Assembly (NCBI RefSeq): GCF_011745365.1
Contig: NW_024468909.1
Span: 7,068,001 to 7,132,000 of the forward strand
Source of the DNA: Cryphonectria parasitica EP155
Lineage: Eukaryota; Ascomycota; Sordariomycetes; Diaporthales; Cryphonectriaceae
Length of the DNA stretch: 64,000 nt
Reading direction: 5' to 3'
Shown here piece by piece: positions 45,208 through 56,207 of this stretch (position 1 is the first letter of the stretch; each line of letters starts with the position of its first letter). The notes beneath the pieces were generated by a model. It did no database searches and was not told where the DNA came from. It saw only the letters and a list, made by a program, of their open reading frames with translations. Made by a program: the position numbers and the translations under genes.

Positions 45208-45790
45208 TTTGCTATCAAATCGGCCAGCTCAAGGTCTACAGACGGCGTCGACTTGTGCAGTGCCTCTGCTATCACAAGAAGCTAACAGTATTTCCAGACA
45301 AAGTGATGATCCAAAGAGAGTATGTATATCAAGACCGTCACTCATTATGCTACGTTGCAACGCAAAAGTGGTTATTACCGGGTTCCGTCTCCCCGCACGA
45401 GGATCCGGGCTCCGCCGTGGTGAATATCCGGGACTTGTATCCGGCTTGTTATCACACCTCGTGATACTGTATCAGATAACTCGGCTCACCACCGACTGCC
45501 GAACCTGAATGCATTGGACGAAAAAGAAAAGCACAAGGCTTTATGCGCTTGTTATCTACATGAATGAGTTTGTGGAGGTGTGGAATCGCGCTCGACTCGG
45601 GGAACATCTTTGGGATGGTCATGATAAGCGCATGTGAGGGCATACCTCTGCGCTGCCCTAGGCCTCTGGCCATTATGTTCTTGAAAAGAAGCACTCATAG
45701 AGGGGATAGAACAAAACGAAAGAACCAGTCTGCGAGAGAATCGTCCCAGCTCCTCACAGCAGAAGTTGCTCACCCCATCGGAACAGAGCA
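45208..45790. promoter_or_regulatory. Divergent promoter between 2OG oxygenase and transporter
   Basis: 583 bp between start codons that point apart. CCGG cores recur at 45378, 45405, 45428 and 45441, the first three as CCGGG and the last three as TCCGG. CGG triplets are the half-sites of fungal Zn2Cys6 regulators. GATA-type words (TTATCA, AGATAA) lie at about 45449-45479. Binding is inferred. Confidence 0.5.
45378..45444. promoter_or_regulatory. Cluster of four CCGG motifs
   Basis: Four CCGG cores within 67 bp, at spacings of 27, 23 and 13 bp, in the middle of the divergent promoter. They are candidate Zn2Cys6 factor sites. No such regulator gene is present nearby. Confidence 0.4.
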
Positions 45791-47460
45791 ATGGCGTCTC
45801 TGGCGTACCACGCGAAGCAAATCTTTGCGTCTTCGTATGGCAAAGACAGGCCTGAATTCTTCATCTGGTACCCCAAGGGACTCGCATCTAGCGAGAAGAA
45901 GCTCCTCTTCAAGATTGACCTGTTCATCCTCACCTACTCCTGCTTGGCTTACTTTACGAAATGGCTAGACCAAGCCAACCTGAGCAACGCCTACGTCAGC
46001 GGGATGAAGGAGGACCTGAAAATGTATGGAACCGAGTATAATCTGGCCGTGACGTGCTTCTCAGTCGGCCAGATTCTAGGCCCTATTCCAGCCAACATCC
46101 TTCTGACCTGGATTCCACCGCGCCTGCTACTGCCTGGGCTGGAGCTTGTCTGGGCTGGACTGACAATCGGAACGTACGCCGTCAAAGATGTGAACCAGGT
46201 ATGACGAACCTCAAAGACTTTGCTCTTTGCTGTTGTTAAAGCGGGCCTGTTGGGACCATTCACGTAATTGATATACTTTATTGGATCTAGTTGTACCCCA
46301 TACGTTTCTTCGTCGGCTTTCTTGAAGCGTCCACCTTTGTCGGTGTCCAGTACGTCCTCGGAAGCTGGTATAAGAAGACCGAACTGGGCAAACGCACAGC
46401 CATCTTCGCCTGTGCTGCCTACGTGGGCACTATGATCTCGGGGTATCTACAGAGCGCAGTGCTCGCGGGCCTGGATGGCAAAAATGGCCTTGCTGCATGG
46501 AGATGGGTGTTCATCATCGACGGCATCATCACCATCATTGTTGCCATGTTTGGCCTGTTCTTCTTCCCCGACACGCCGAGCAGCACTTCTGCCTTTTACC
46601 TGAACGAGATAGAGAAGCGACGTTGCGTGGAGCGCATGGTGGAGGACGAACGGGAGGAGTCCAACAACTTCACCTGGAACTTGTTCCTGCGGGCGGTCAA
46701 GTCATGGCAGCTCTATGTCTTGACGATTCTCTGGATGTAAGCCAGCCGTTATTGTGATTCCTGCTTTAGAAAAACCAAATATTTTGTGATATTGCGTTAA
46801 TTAACTAATTGATGCTCGCTCAGGTTCTGGAACACGACCGTCGGCAAAGTCTCAAACACCGTCATGCAGCTCTGGCTCAAGTACGACCCAGACCACACCT
46901 GGTCCGTCTACCAGGTCAACAACATTCCCACAGCCATTAACGGCTGGAACATCATCCTCGTCCTGCTGCTCAACATCTACGTCGACGCCACCGGCTACCG
47001 CATGCGCGCCGTCGCCTTCAACCTGACCATCATGGTCTTTGGGACCATCTGCCTCGTGGTCTGGGACATCCCACTGGGCCTCAAGATCGTCTCGTACATG
47101 TTCGCTGGCCTCGACGGGCCTCTGTCGCCCATCTACTATGCGTGGGCCAACATCCTGACGTCAGGGGACGCGCAGGTCCGCGCGCTGGTGCTGGCCATCA
47201 TGAACTCGTGTGGCGCGGCTACCACGACGGTCATCCAGCAGTTCCTGTACCCAACCACGGACGCGCCGTCGTTTGGGAAGGGGTTCAAGGCCAGCTTGGG
47301 GTTTGTCTGTGGAATGTGCGTGTGGGTTGTCGTGGTGAGGCTGTTTGAGTTGCGGGCGCAGCGGAAAGATGCTGCGATGGAGATTGAGGCGGTGGATGAG
47401 GAGAGCGTGGGAGAGGAGGCGGTGTCGCCGGTTGATTTACAAGTGCAACTGAAGAAGTGA
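45791..47460 (+). CDS. MFS anion:cation symporter, Dal5/Tna1 type
   Basis: Plasma-membrane uptake transporter of the fungal allantoate/pantothenate/nicotinate group (Dal5, Fen2, Tna1). Exons 45791-46198, 46291-46736 and 46824-47460 (introns 92 and 87 bp) give 496 aa. Family marks: KKLLFKIDLFILTYSCLAYF, then KWLDQANLSNAYVSGMKEDL in helix 1 and its loop; GPIPANILLTWIPPRLLLPG; IRFFVGFLEASTFVGVQYVL; GSWYKKTELGKRTAIF; WRWVFIIDGIITI; FFFPDTPSSTSAFYLNEIEK. The C-terminus is acidic and cytosolic. The group takes up small carboxylates and amides; the exact substrate cannot be read from sequence. It lies between two 2OG oxygenases, which suggests import of their substrate or of a linked metabolite. Confidence 0.92.
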
Positions 47461-47906
47461 ATAACGTTGTGTGTATATTGTGGGAACGGGTAGTTGGAAT
47501 TTCCTGTGCTGAGGAATTCTTGATGATTTTATCTATATAGTCCAGATGAGGTTGAGTGCATGAATTGAAATTGTTGTCTACAAATGATATTACTGGTTAT
47601 ACTTATTAATAATATCCTGGATTTTTAATTTCATTCTTCGAAACGAAACTTTTGTGTCAGGTCAAGGTGGACAAGGATTGGCTAAAGTCTCCCTTGTAAC
47701 ACAACATGCATATGCATACATGAACCATTGCTCATGTGGTCTTGGCTGGCTGCGGGCGAGGAACGTCACACTGACACACCACAAGTACATCAACAGATTA
47801 ATATTACTATCGACCGGAAATTTGTCAATCTGTCAGTCAGTCAGTCAGTCTGTCAGTCTGTCTGTCCATCCATCTTTCTACCTAATTTCTCCCCTTCCCA
47901 TCCCAT
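47461..47906. other. Convergent 3' region with tetranucleotide repeat
   Basis: 446 bp between convergent genes. An imperfect TCAG/TCTG repeat runs from about 47824 to 47873, just beyond the stop of the second oxygenase. Confidence 0.6.
47824..47873 (+). repeat. Imperfect (TCAG/TCTG) tetranucleotide repeat
   Basis: About ten tandem units of GTCA/GTCT type, grading into CATC units. Confidence 0.85.
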
Positions 47907-49049
47907 CTATGCGCCCTTGGTATCATGCATTGCCTTGACTCGCTTCTTCACCCACTCCAAACACCCAATCTCGTCGTATTTCTTGACGCCATCCGCGCCG
48001 ACACAGCTGTCCAGAACTCCACAGCTCTCGTTGAGATTGAAGCCAAAAAAGAAGGGCATGCTCACCCGCTCGTGCCCGCTATGGTTCACCGCCCTGTGCA
48101 CTGTGCTCTGGTATTTGTCGTTTGTGATGCGCTGTAGGTAGTCGGCAATGTTGACCACAAATGTCCCCGGTATGGGCGTCGCCTTGATCCACTGGCCCTG
48201 GCGGTTCAGCACCTGGAGCCCGCCGGCGTCGTCCTGCCAGAGGATGGTAAAGAGCTGAAAGTCCGTGTGCGAGCCAATCGACACCTCCTTTGTCGCACTC
48301 GCACAGTCGTCGCCAGCGGAAGCGGCTGACGGTGGGAGGGGCGGGTAGTAATTCAGTGCCAGCGCCGCATCTGGGTGGCTAAACTTGTCGTCAAAGTAGC
48401 CCTCGTCTAGGTCCAGAGACAGAGCAAAGGACCGCACCAGTGCCCTCGCGAGCCCAAGACACGAGCGCCAATACTCAACCACAGCAGGCTGGAAGCACGG
48501 CACGCTCTTTGTGGCGGACCAGGGAAAACGGTCATCCTCATTGCCTGGGGGCCCGTCGGGCTCGACCCTCAGAAACTGGCGGATGTGCTCTGGGATGCTG
48601 GCCAAATCGCCCACCGAGGGGTCTAGGCGGGGATCGTACGTCCAGCTAAACGTCTCGCGGACGTCGAGGCCCTCGAACGGGTTGATGCGCTGTGTCTGGG
48701 GTGGCTTATACCCATTGAAGTAGGCCGACTGTTTTGCATCGGCCTGCAGCTTTGTCTCGAGGTCCTGGCGGAAGAAGTCCACACAGGCCTCATGCGCAGA
48801 GTCTGTGACGGTGCTTGGGATGCCGTGATTGCGGATGTAGAAGAAGCCCGTGTTGGTGGCAGCCTCACGGATCTGTTTTGCTACGGAGAGGCGTGCATCG
48901 AATGAGGATGAGGGGGATAGAACGGGCGAGATGTCGATAATGGGAATTTCCTCCGTGGTAGCGTCCCGAGGAGGCGCCAGGAGAACGTGTCTCGTCACCG
49001 GGCCATTGCCAGATGCAAGGCGGAGAGGTACGGTTGTTGTTGATGTCAT
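47907..49049 (-). CDS. 2-oxoglutarate/Fe(II) oxygenase, IPNS-like (second of two)
   Basis: Single-exon 380-aa dioxygenase of the same family as the gene at 43810. DIOX_N motifs: IPIIDISPVLSP and TGFFYIRNHGIPS. Iron ligands are His261 and Asp263 (GSHTDFQLFTILWQD) and His318 (QSTVHRA); the 2-oxoglutarate site is Arg328 of RVS. Substrate-pocket regions include INPFEGLDVRETFSWTYDPR and ALNYYPPLPP. It is clearly diverged from the first oxygenase (only motif-level likeness) and has no introns where the other has three, so the pair did not arise by recent duplication. It ends close to the transporter's 3' end. Substrate unknown. Confidence 0.92.
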   Translation of the reverse strand: MTSTTTVPLRLASGNGPVTRHVLLAPPRDATTEEIPIIDISPVLSPSSSFDARLSVAKQIREAATNTGFFYIRNHGIPSTVTDSAHEACVDFFRQDLETKLQADAKQSAYFNGYKPPQTQRINPFEGLDVRETFSWTYDPRLDPSVGDLASIPEHIRQFLRVEPDGPPGNEDDRFPWSATKSVPCFQPAVVEYWRSCLGLARALVRSFALSLDLDEGYFDDKFSHPDAALALNYYPPLPPSAASAGDDCASATKEVSIGSHTDFQLFTILWQDDAGGLQVLNRQGQWIKATPIPGTFVVNIADYLQRITNDKYQSTVHRAVNHSGHERVSMPFFFGFNLNESCGVLDSCVGADGVKKYDEIGCLEWVKKRVKAMHDTKGA

Positions 49050-49838
49050 GACTCAAATTTTGTTGTCGCTCTTTTCAGGAAGCTATTTTGAGTTTTGCTC
49101 TTGAGGATAGAGGGAGAGATTGCGTGTAGACTTGTCGATACTACGCCAGGAAAGACCCTCCATGTTCCATTTTCCCTCAGGGCTCTCAAACTTTTATACT
49201 ATTCCGGCACTCCGGCAATTGCACTTAACTGCGGCACAGACCCAGTGAATAACCTTACCTTTTGTGACAGAAAAGAACGATAACGTGAGACTGATATGTC
49301 GCAATGAAGGGTCTGCCCTTTCACTTGGTTCGATGAAGCATACAATTCATCCAACCGGAATATTTGTCTGACTGGGTCGAAGCCTGATGGCGTCGCTGCG
49401 TTCGATACGCTTGTGACGGCCAGTTCCGATGATTGACCAAGCCTAAGGTGAATGAAGGAAAGAAAAAAAAGGGCCACTCCACCCACTCCCTCTCTTTAGA
49501 GGGGTGCTATCGTGGTGGGCCGTTCGCTTGTCAGCGATGCCGCCTTCGCAAGTGACCGATACAACTCAAGTTGTGTGTGTCTGTTTGTCATATCTGACCA
49601 CCTAAGGTTCGAAGTAGGGAACTCACCGGAGCAGAGGGAGAAAGGGGGGGAGGGGAGGAGATACATCCTGAGACTCGGGAGGCCTATTTTAGGCTGAATA
49701 GATCTGCTGTGATATGTCGACACTTGATGTCCAATTTTTCCTTTTCGTGACGTGCTGATGTCTATGAGCTACTTAGGTAAAACAATGGCTCTTTCTCCAG
49801 AAAAGCGCAAAACAAGCTTTTCGCTACGGAGCCTTGTT
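49050..49838. other. Intergenic region upstream of the second oxygenase
   Basis: 789 bp without a gene. Two TCCGGCA words lie at about 49203-49217 and one CCGG near 49354, echoing the CCGG cluster at 45378-45444. It also holds the 3' flank of the GluRS gene. Confidence 0.5.
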
Positions 49839-51841
49839 CTACTTCTTCTGTTCACGGCTCTCACCCGTCTTTCCCGTTGGGATACAGAACAGAATCACCT
49901 TCTGCTCCTCTCCGTCCTTGCAGTCGGGAATGCCCTTGTCTACACGGTAGTATCCCCTCCTCTCCAGCTGGATAATGTCGTCCTTCTTCAGGGTTGCGAC
50001 CTCCTCCTCACACCAGGCCTCCTCCATGGTGGACGTGTTGGGGTTCAGGAAGTCCTCGAGGTTGTCGTCTTCCTCCAGCTTGTCCTTGGTGATGAGGTAG
50101 TCGAAATCCCACAGCTCGGCACGGACAAGCTTCGCGCCCTTGGTCGACAGCCACGTCACCTTCTTCTCGGTCTTCTTCACGTCGCCAGCCAGGTTGAGCT
50201 CGACAGTCGCCGTATTAATAGGCCCGCTGCCGTCGATGGACCGCACGAAGGCGTTACCCCAGGTCATCAGTGTGATCTCCTCGTCCGGCTTCATCAAGGC
50301 CAGATCGGCCTGGTCCAGCAGGAGCTCGTCTGACAGAACAACCTTCTTGGTACCCACGTCCTTGTTCTTGGGGTGCTTGGGCTTGTCAATTGATGTTGGC
50401 TCGGCCGGCGTGTCTGTACCTGTGACCTTGACCTTGACGGCATCCTTGGAAGCGATAGCTGTGTACCGGGGCGCGATAGGGTCGATGACCTTCTTGTTGT
50501 TGGCCCAGAATGTGGTCCAATCCATGGTGGTGACATTCCGGCTGGGGCCCTGCTTGATGATGAACTCACGCAGTGCCTCAACAGTCATGCCTCGCCGGCG
50601 TACACCCCGGATGGTGGGCATGCGGGGGTCGTCCCAACCCCAGACGCGGCCGGTGTCCACGAGCTTGGCCAGCTTTCGCTTCGAGAGGAAGGTCTTGATG
50701 AAGTTCATGCGCGCGAAGTCCCACATGTGCACCTGGGGGAGCTTCAACGTATCAATGAACCATTGGTACTGCGGGTTCCGGTCGGTATACTCGGTGGAGC
50801 GGAGAGCGTGGGTGACGCCCTCGTGGCTGTCGATGACGGGGCATGCGAAGTCGTACATGGGATACATCTTCCAAGTTGAGCCGGTCCTGTGATGAGGGAC
50901 GTCCGTGTTGCAACGGTAGATGACGGGGTCTCTCATGGCTTTGTTTGGGTTGTCGGACGAGACCCTCGCCCGGATGCAGAACTTCTTGCCTTCCTCAGAG
51001 CCCTGCTTCATCTCCTCGAAGATGCGCAGCGTTTCAGCGATAGACATGTCACGGTGCTTGGACGCAATGCCCTTCCAGCGCTCATCCCGCATGGTCTCCT
51101 GGTCTGTATCGTCGGCGTACGCGTGACCCTCGTTGATGAGCCGCTTGCACATGTCGTAAAGGTAATCGAAGTAATCGGAGGTATAGGACAGCTTGTCGGG
51201 TGTGATGCCCATGAGGGCCAGATCCTCAATGATGGCGTCTTGGTATTCTCCCTTCTCCTTGGAAGGATTTGTGTCATCGAGACGTAGACGCAGGGTTCCT
51301 TTGTATGCTACATGGCCGAAGTAGTCACTCAGCAGAGCGGCCTTGGCGTGTCCGATGTGCAAATATCCTCTGGAGACGCAACATCCGATTAGTTACGCTT
51401 CTTCCGAAAGCCCTGCACGTGGCCATTGGGGTGGCGAGGAAGGGCAACTCACGAAGGTTCAGGCAGAAAACGAGTAACCACACCCTTGTCAGCATCCTGA
51501 AGAGCAAGGCTGTAGTTTCCTCCAGCTTTGCTTGCGGCGGCCACCTTCTTCTTCTTCTCGGCCTCGGCGGCCTTGATGGAGTCCTGGATCTCGGGGTGGG
51601 TTGCCTCGACATACGCGAACCACCGCTGCAGATTACCCAGGGCGCCCTTCAGGATATACGACGTGGCAGCTCGGTTGCTCCTGAGAGCGACCCAGATCGC
51701 CTTGTCGTTGTCGCCCAGCTGGTAGCCATCAAGGTAGGTCCTGAGAATCAGGTGCTTATCGAGGGCGAGCAGGTGAGGCTCGATGGTCTTGAAGTCCTTA
51801 TCAAGGACAGGTGGGAGAGCCTTCAGATCTTCTGTCTTCAT
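49839..51841 (-). CDS. gus1: Glutamyl-tRNA synthetase, cytosolic
   Basis: Charges tRNA-Glu with glutamate for cytosolic translation. Exons 51453-51841 and 49839-51369 (83-bp intron, GTGAGT...TCCAG) give 639 aa. The N-terminal 110 residues form the GST-like domain that in yeast binds Arc1. The class I catalytic core begins with FLPEPSGYLHIGHAKAALLS; its HIGH motif is residues 134-137, right after the intron. The second signature, LSKRKLAKLVDTGRVWGWDD, starts near residue 357. The eukaryotic/archaeal-type anticodon-binding domain (RSIDGSGPINTATVELNL) follows. The size and this C-terminal type mark it as cytosolic rather than mitochondrial. The start is the ATG of MKTEDLKALPPVL. Divergent from the mitochondrial L1 gene. 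Confidence 0.96.
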
Positions 51842-52216
51842 GGTGTATTTCTTGCTCGTGACGCTCAATTGGTAAAGACAATGAACAAGGCAAGATCGTT
51901 CAAAACGTTGTCAGGTGAGTCAAACGTTGGAACGTAGCGTCAGAAGGGAGTAGTAGCTCGGACACACAAGATGTTTGGTGGGGTGAAATTTCAAGGCGAG
52001 GAGGGGTCAAAAATTATGGAGTAAGTACCTAGCACAGCAAGTACCCATGTACCTAGAGTATCCCTGACAGCACCAAGCCTTATCGTGATAAGCCCGACCC
52101 TGGTCCGCCCTGGAGGTAGGACCGGACAAGAAATTTGATGAGCTTCACGGCCGCATCGCATTTGCACCGCCGTCCAAGCTCCAGCACACCACTTCTAACC
52201 CCCTCCCCCCCTCAAC
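51842..52216. promoter_or_regulatory. Bidirectional promoter of GluRS and mitochondrial L1
   Basis: 375 bp between opposed start codons; it must contain both promoters. No motif is called with confidence. Confidence 0.55.
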
Positions 52217-53205
52217 ATGGCCACCACCAACCAATGTCTCGCCTCATTGGCGAGGCTCAGTCTAGCTACACCTTGCAGACCACTACTACAGACCCCAATA
52301 CCACGATTCCTCGCACCAGCTGCGATAGCACAACAGGCGCGCAATGCTTCCGGGCGACAGAGCGGCAACAAGAAGGAGAAGAAGAAGAGGCGGCAGTTCA
52401 AGGCATACAGAGTGGACAGGCTGGACAATATGCAGCAGTTCTCACTGTGTGACGCTATACGGTATGCAATGTTCCCTTGACGGGTGTCCAGTTGTCCTGA
52501 GAAATCGCATCCGCGACTGACGTGACGCCTCCTGCCTGCAGATATGCCCGCGCGTTTGAAGTAGGCCAGAACCCTACTCTCGTGAAATACGACCTCGCTG
52601 TCAACCTCAAAACCCTCAAGTCTGGCCCCGTCATCAAGAGCCGGATCCGACTCCCCCACCCCGTCCGCTCCGATCGCCGCATTGGCGTCATCTGCAAGGA
52701 GAACTCGGCCCTCGCTATCCAGGCGCGCAATGCTGGCGCCGTGGCCGTCGGCGAGGAGAGCCTATTTGAGATCATCCGGAACGGGAGCATGACGTTCACC
52801 AGTATGATCTGTGACCAGGCTAGCGCCGACAAGCTCGCCAAGGCCAATTTGGGCCGGCTCCTGGGACCCAAGGGTCTGATGCCCAGCGTGAGACAGAAGA
52901 CGATCACGAGCAATGTCCTGGGCCTCCTGCGAGAGATGGCGGGCCAGGATAACTATCGCGAGAAGGCAGGTGTGGTGAGGATCGCCATCGGGCAGCTGGG
53001 CTTCACACCCGACATGGTGGCTGCGAACGTCAAGGCTTTTGTCGCGCAGGTAAAGGAGGACTGTGCTACGGTGGGGGAGCAGGTGAACAAGGAGGTGCAC
53101 GAAGTTGTGCTCAGCACAACACATGGCCCGGGCTTCAGTCTGAATGGTGGATTCAACCCTACTGAGAAGGGAATTACGCCTGCTATGTTGCAGTCGCCAA
53201 TGTAA
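52217..53205 (+). CDS. mrpl1: Mitochondrial large-subunit ribosomal protein uL1
   Basis: Component of the L1 stalk of the mitochondrial ribosome. Exons 52217-52461 and 52542-53205 (80-bp intron, GTATGC...TGCAG) give 302 aa. The first 45 residues are a mitochondrial targeting sequence (CLASLARLSLATPCRPLLQT, no acidic residues). A basic stretch (GNKKEKKKRRQFKAYRVDRL) and the L1 fold follow, with FEVGQNPTLVKYDLAVNLKT, the signature LGRLLGPKGLMPSVRQKTIT, and KEDCATVGEQVNKEVHEVVL near the end. Length and presequence fit the fungal mitochondrial protein. Confidence 0.93.
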
Positions 53206-53394
53206 GAGACGAAGAGGGTTGGATGCAATGGCATTGAGGCATGTCTGCACACCATAACTCACACACTTTATGACATGTACCTATATTGGAGGGGAAAACA
53301 TACTCTGCGGCCTTGCAAAGATTATCGCGGAAATGGCCTGATGATGCTTGAATCGATCGCATTTTTTGCTTGTAATTAAAAATGGGGTATCTTT

Positions 53395-54369
53395 CTATCT
53401 TTCCTTCAATATCTTGACGCTTTCTGCATGTGCCCCAAGTAGGCGATAAATCCCAAGAAGCTTTAACACCGTGTCGCGCTTCTTCTCACCGCCCTTGCGT
53501 GCCTCTTTCATGGATGCGCCAATTTCCAAGAGCAGTGTGTTCCTACTCCGCGTGATCCTCTCTTCTATCTTCTTGACGTATGGCACATCCCTCCCGATTG
53601 CGTCTGCAAGCTTGTTGATCGCGTCGTGCTCCCTCGCCATCTCCATCAGCGACGCAGGGGAGCGACTTCTAGACTGAATCTCGTCATCACCGCTGACATC
53701 GTCTTCCGAGTCCTCATCAGATGCCTCTTCTTCCAATCTTCCAAGTAGGGCCTCGAGCCGTTCGTCCAGCTCCAACATCCTCCTCCCCTGCTCGACCTCC
53801 CCCCGAACACCTCTCAGCTCCGCTCCTACCTTCTGCACGTCTTCCTTTCGCCCCCTCACCCGCCCCTGGATTTCCTCTACCTGCCTGCGGAACCCCAGCA
53901 GCGAGACACGCACATCCTCGACCCTCTCCTCCCCGCCCTTCAATTCATCTCCGAGGCCCAGGAACGAAGTATAATTTGCATTCACCAGCTCTAGCAGTTC
54001 TGCGCTGATTGCCGAGCTTCTCTCCCTCAGCTCTGTCCTCAAGTCCTCAAGCGTCTGGTGCCGCGTTCCTAGCCCTAGCCCCTGCGACGTCTCGTCGCCG
54101 CCGGGGAAGAGTGAGGACAGGTAGCTGGCGGCATTGAAGCCGGGCGCGAGAAAGTCCCGCCGTGACAGCTCAGTAGGGAAGGGGAGGGGTGCATCGTCAT
54201 CGTCGCCGTTGTGGTTATCATCTTGGAGGTCGTCTGGGTCCGACGAGGTGTCGTTCGTGTCGGGCGGATGGTGGGGCGAGGGCGAGGAGGAGCTGGAGGA
54301 GCTGCTGGGGAGCTGGAAGGCGGGCTGGTGGCGGGGGGCGCCGGTGCTGATGCCGAGGCCGGTAGACAT
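53395..54369 (-). CDS. cog2: Conserved oligomeric Golgi complex subunit 2
   Basis: Subunit of the COG tether that guides retrograde vesicles within the Golgi. Single exon, 324 aa, within the short range of fungal COG2 proteins. After a Ser/Asp-rich N-terminus (SSSSSSSSPSPHH; DNHNGDDDDAPL) comes the COG2 N-terminal signature LSRRDFLAPGFNAASYLSSL. The helical region follows: LEDLRTELRERSSAISAELL, ELVNANYTSFLGLGDELKGG, VSLLGFRRQVEEIQGRVRG, a long coiled coil. The start is the ATG at 54369 (MSTGLGIST); the open frame upstream has no other ATG before the gene's probable leader. Confidence 0.85.
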   Translation of the reverse strand: MSTGLGISTGAPRHQPAFQLPSSSSSSSSPSPHHPPDTNDTSSDPDDLQDDNHNGDDDDAPLPFPTELSRRDFLAPGFNAASYLSSLFPGGDETSQGLGLGTRHQTLEDLRTELRERSSAISAELLELVNANYTSFLGLGDELKGGEERVEDVRVSLLGFRRQVEEIQGRVRGRKEDVQKVGAELRGVRGEVEQGRRMLELDERLEALLGRLEEEASDEDSEDDVSGDDEIQSRSRSPASLMEMAREHDAINKLADAIGRDVPYVKKIEERITRSRNTLLLEIGASMKEARKGGEKKRDTVLKLLGIYRLLGAHAESVKILKER

Positions 54370-55764
54370 TGCGTATGGGGGTTGTGTGTTTGTGAGAGTC
54401 TCGCGTATCGGAGCTAGAGATTCTGGCAGACTCTGGCAGGGAGTATGTATCGCCACAAGGACGTATTGGATGTCTTGATGCCTTCCTCGTGTCTTTATGA
54501 AGCTACCCTTGGAAGAAAAAGGCCGCGAGAGAGCCTCTGCAGTCGATAGAATGGAACCTTAATAGTACTAATTTAGCATCGTGTCTCTAACTGTCACGTA
54601 ATTGCACGTCTTGAACATGCATATGATGTGCAGATGTTGGCTGGCTGGCAGGGCGAAATAGAAGTTGAGTCGAGTTGTCCATGGCCACTACGAGGCCCCT
54701 GTGGTAAAGTACAGTATGCACTAATCACGGGTGCCACAGCTCAAGCCGTCATCCTGGTCTCAGGGTTAGCCCGCCTGAACCCAAATGGGAAGGCTAATCA
54801 AGCCCTGGCTACAACCCTCGACTAAGTTGCTCAAGGCACAACGACATCTTGCACTTCTCAACGACCGGTCAGGCAAGTGACTGTTGGGCAATTACTATGG
54901 CCTGAAAAGCGGACTGTAATGTCCTGTTAGCATAGCATGTACCATGTACTGTTCGAATGTCCACTCGCATGGATAATCCTGACATCATGTAATTCAGACA
55001 TGCTCCCCTCGTCCGCGAGCGCCGAGCGGATAGCCTCGGATGACCGAAGGGTAAGACTGACTGCCATGTGCAGCTTGGCTTCCAGCTCAGTTGCTAAGTA
55101 CCTTGGAGGGGACTGTTTTCAACACTTGGCCGTCGCAGCATGTGGGCATTGAATTGTGATCCATCAGTGGCGGTGGTTGCCATCCCACGGGGATGGAAAA
55201 GTGGTTCGACGACACAGAACTGTGCGGGCGGCCCTCCGTTGTCGGCTAGTCCAGCGTGGGGACCATTAGTGTCGTTAAACAGTCATGATGTCTGCCAACG
55301 GGCTCTTGAGACATGGAATAAGCTGGATGAGAGAAGGATGATGTGGTCCTCTCCAATGTGGTTCAAAGAGACGTGTGCCGGAGTCGGTGTGCTGCTGGAT
55401 GAAGTAGGGAGTACTTGCTGCAAAGTATGCCACTCCTAGAGTTTGTATAGCGCCAGGCGCTGTTCAAAGGGTCGCGGATCGCGATGATGATCCTTGGACC
55501 CCTCAGCGAGTGCAACACCTTCAAGAACGAGGGAGGGTATGTTTCGGGGCGGCACCTTGAGTTATGAAGATGGATCAGAGATGGTCATCTAGTCGGCGAA
55601 GAGTTTTTCTTTTTTTCCTTGCTCCTCTTGCTCATCCAATGCCTTGTCAAGATCTTCTCGTGAATGTCAATGAATTCGGGACTTGGTACGGATGGTGTGG
55701 AACGCCATGGCGCAAGCTTGGGTGGCGCTAGCCATGATTGGCATAGCCCATGAGCAAAATAATC

Positions 55765-55773
55765 TTATCAGAT
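55765..55773 (-). promoter_or_regulatory. SreA/Fep1-type GATA site (distal)
   Basis: Reads ATCTGATAA on the minus strand, an exact match to the ATCWGATAA consensus of fungal iron-responsive GATA repressors. It lies about 730 bp before the hapX ATG. Confidence 0.6.
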
Positions 55774-56198
55774 CATCAGTGCCCTGACAGGGGTTGTCTC
55801 TCGCCGCTCCGCGACTCAGCATCGTGTCATTTCCTGCCAAGGCACACTCTGCCCTCACCAGCGTAGGAAGAAGAGCTTCGGTCGTTGAGGAATCCGTCTC
55901 GAAGAGCAGGGGCACCTCGATTCTTCTTACCAAGGACTCCTCCCTACCTCCTCCCCACCGATCCAGGAGCCAAGATCGTCCATCCAGACAAGGCTCTTGG
56001 GTGAAGAGTTTTTTCTATTTCCCCCTCCGATTCGACCATCAAGCTTGGTCTTCTTCACCTTCGTCACAGTACATCATCTCGCCCTTCCTCCTTTTTTCTT
56101 GTCCTGACTCACCCCCTTTTTCGTTGTTGTCGTACGATCTCCATGCATGCAAGAGCAGGCTGGTAATCCCACCCGGAGCTACCAACCCACATCCCATC

Positions 56199-56207
56199 TT
56201 ATCAGAT
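56199..56207 (-). promoter_or_regulatory. SreA/Fep1-type GATA site (proximal)
   Basis: A second exact ATCTGATAA on the minus strand, about 300 bp before the hapX ATG. Confidence 0.65.

Noticed and set aside
43810..49049. A classic secondary-metabolite cluster
   Set aside because: No polyketide synthase, NRPS, terpene cyclase, DMATS or cluster regulator is present, so only a small accessory group can be claimed.
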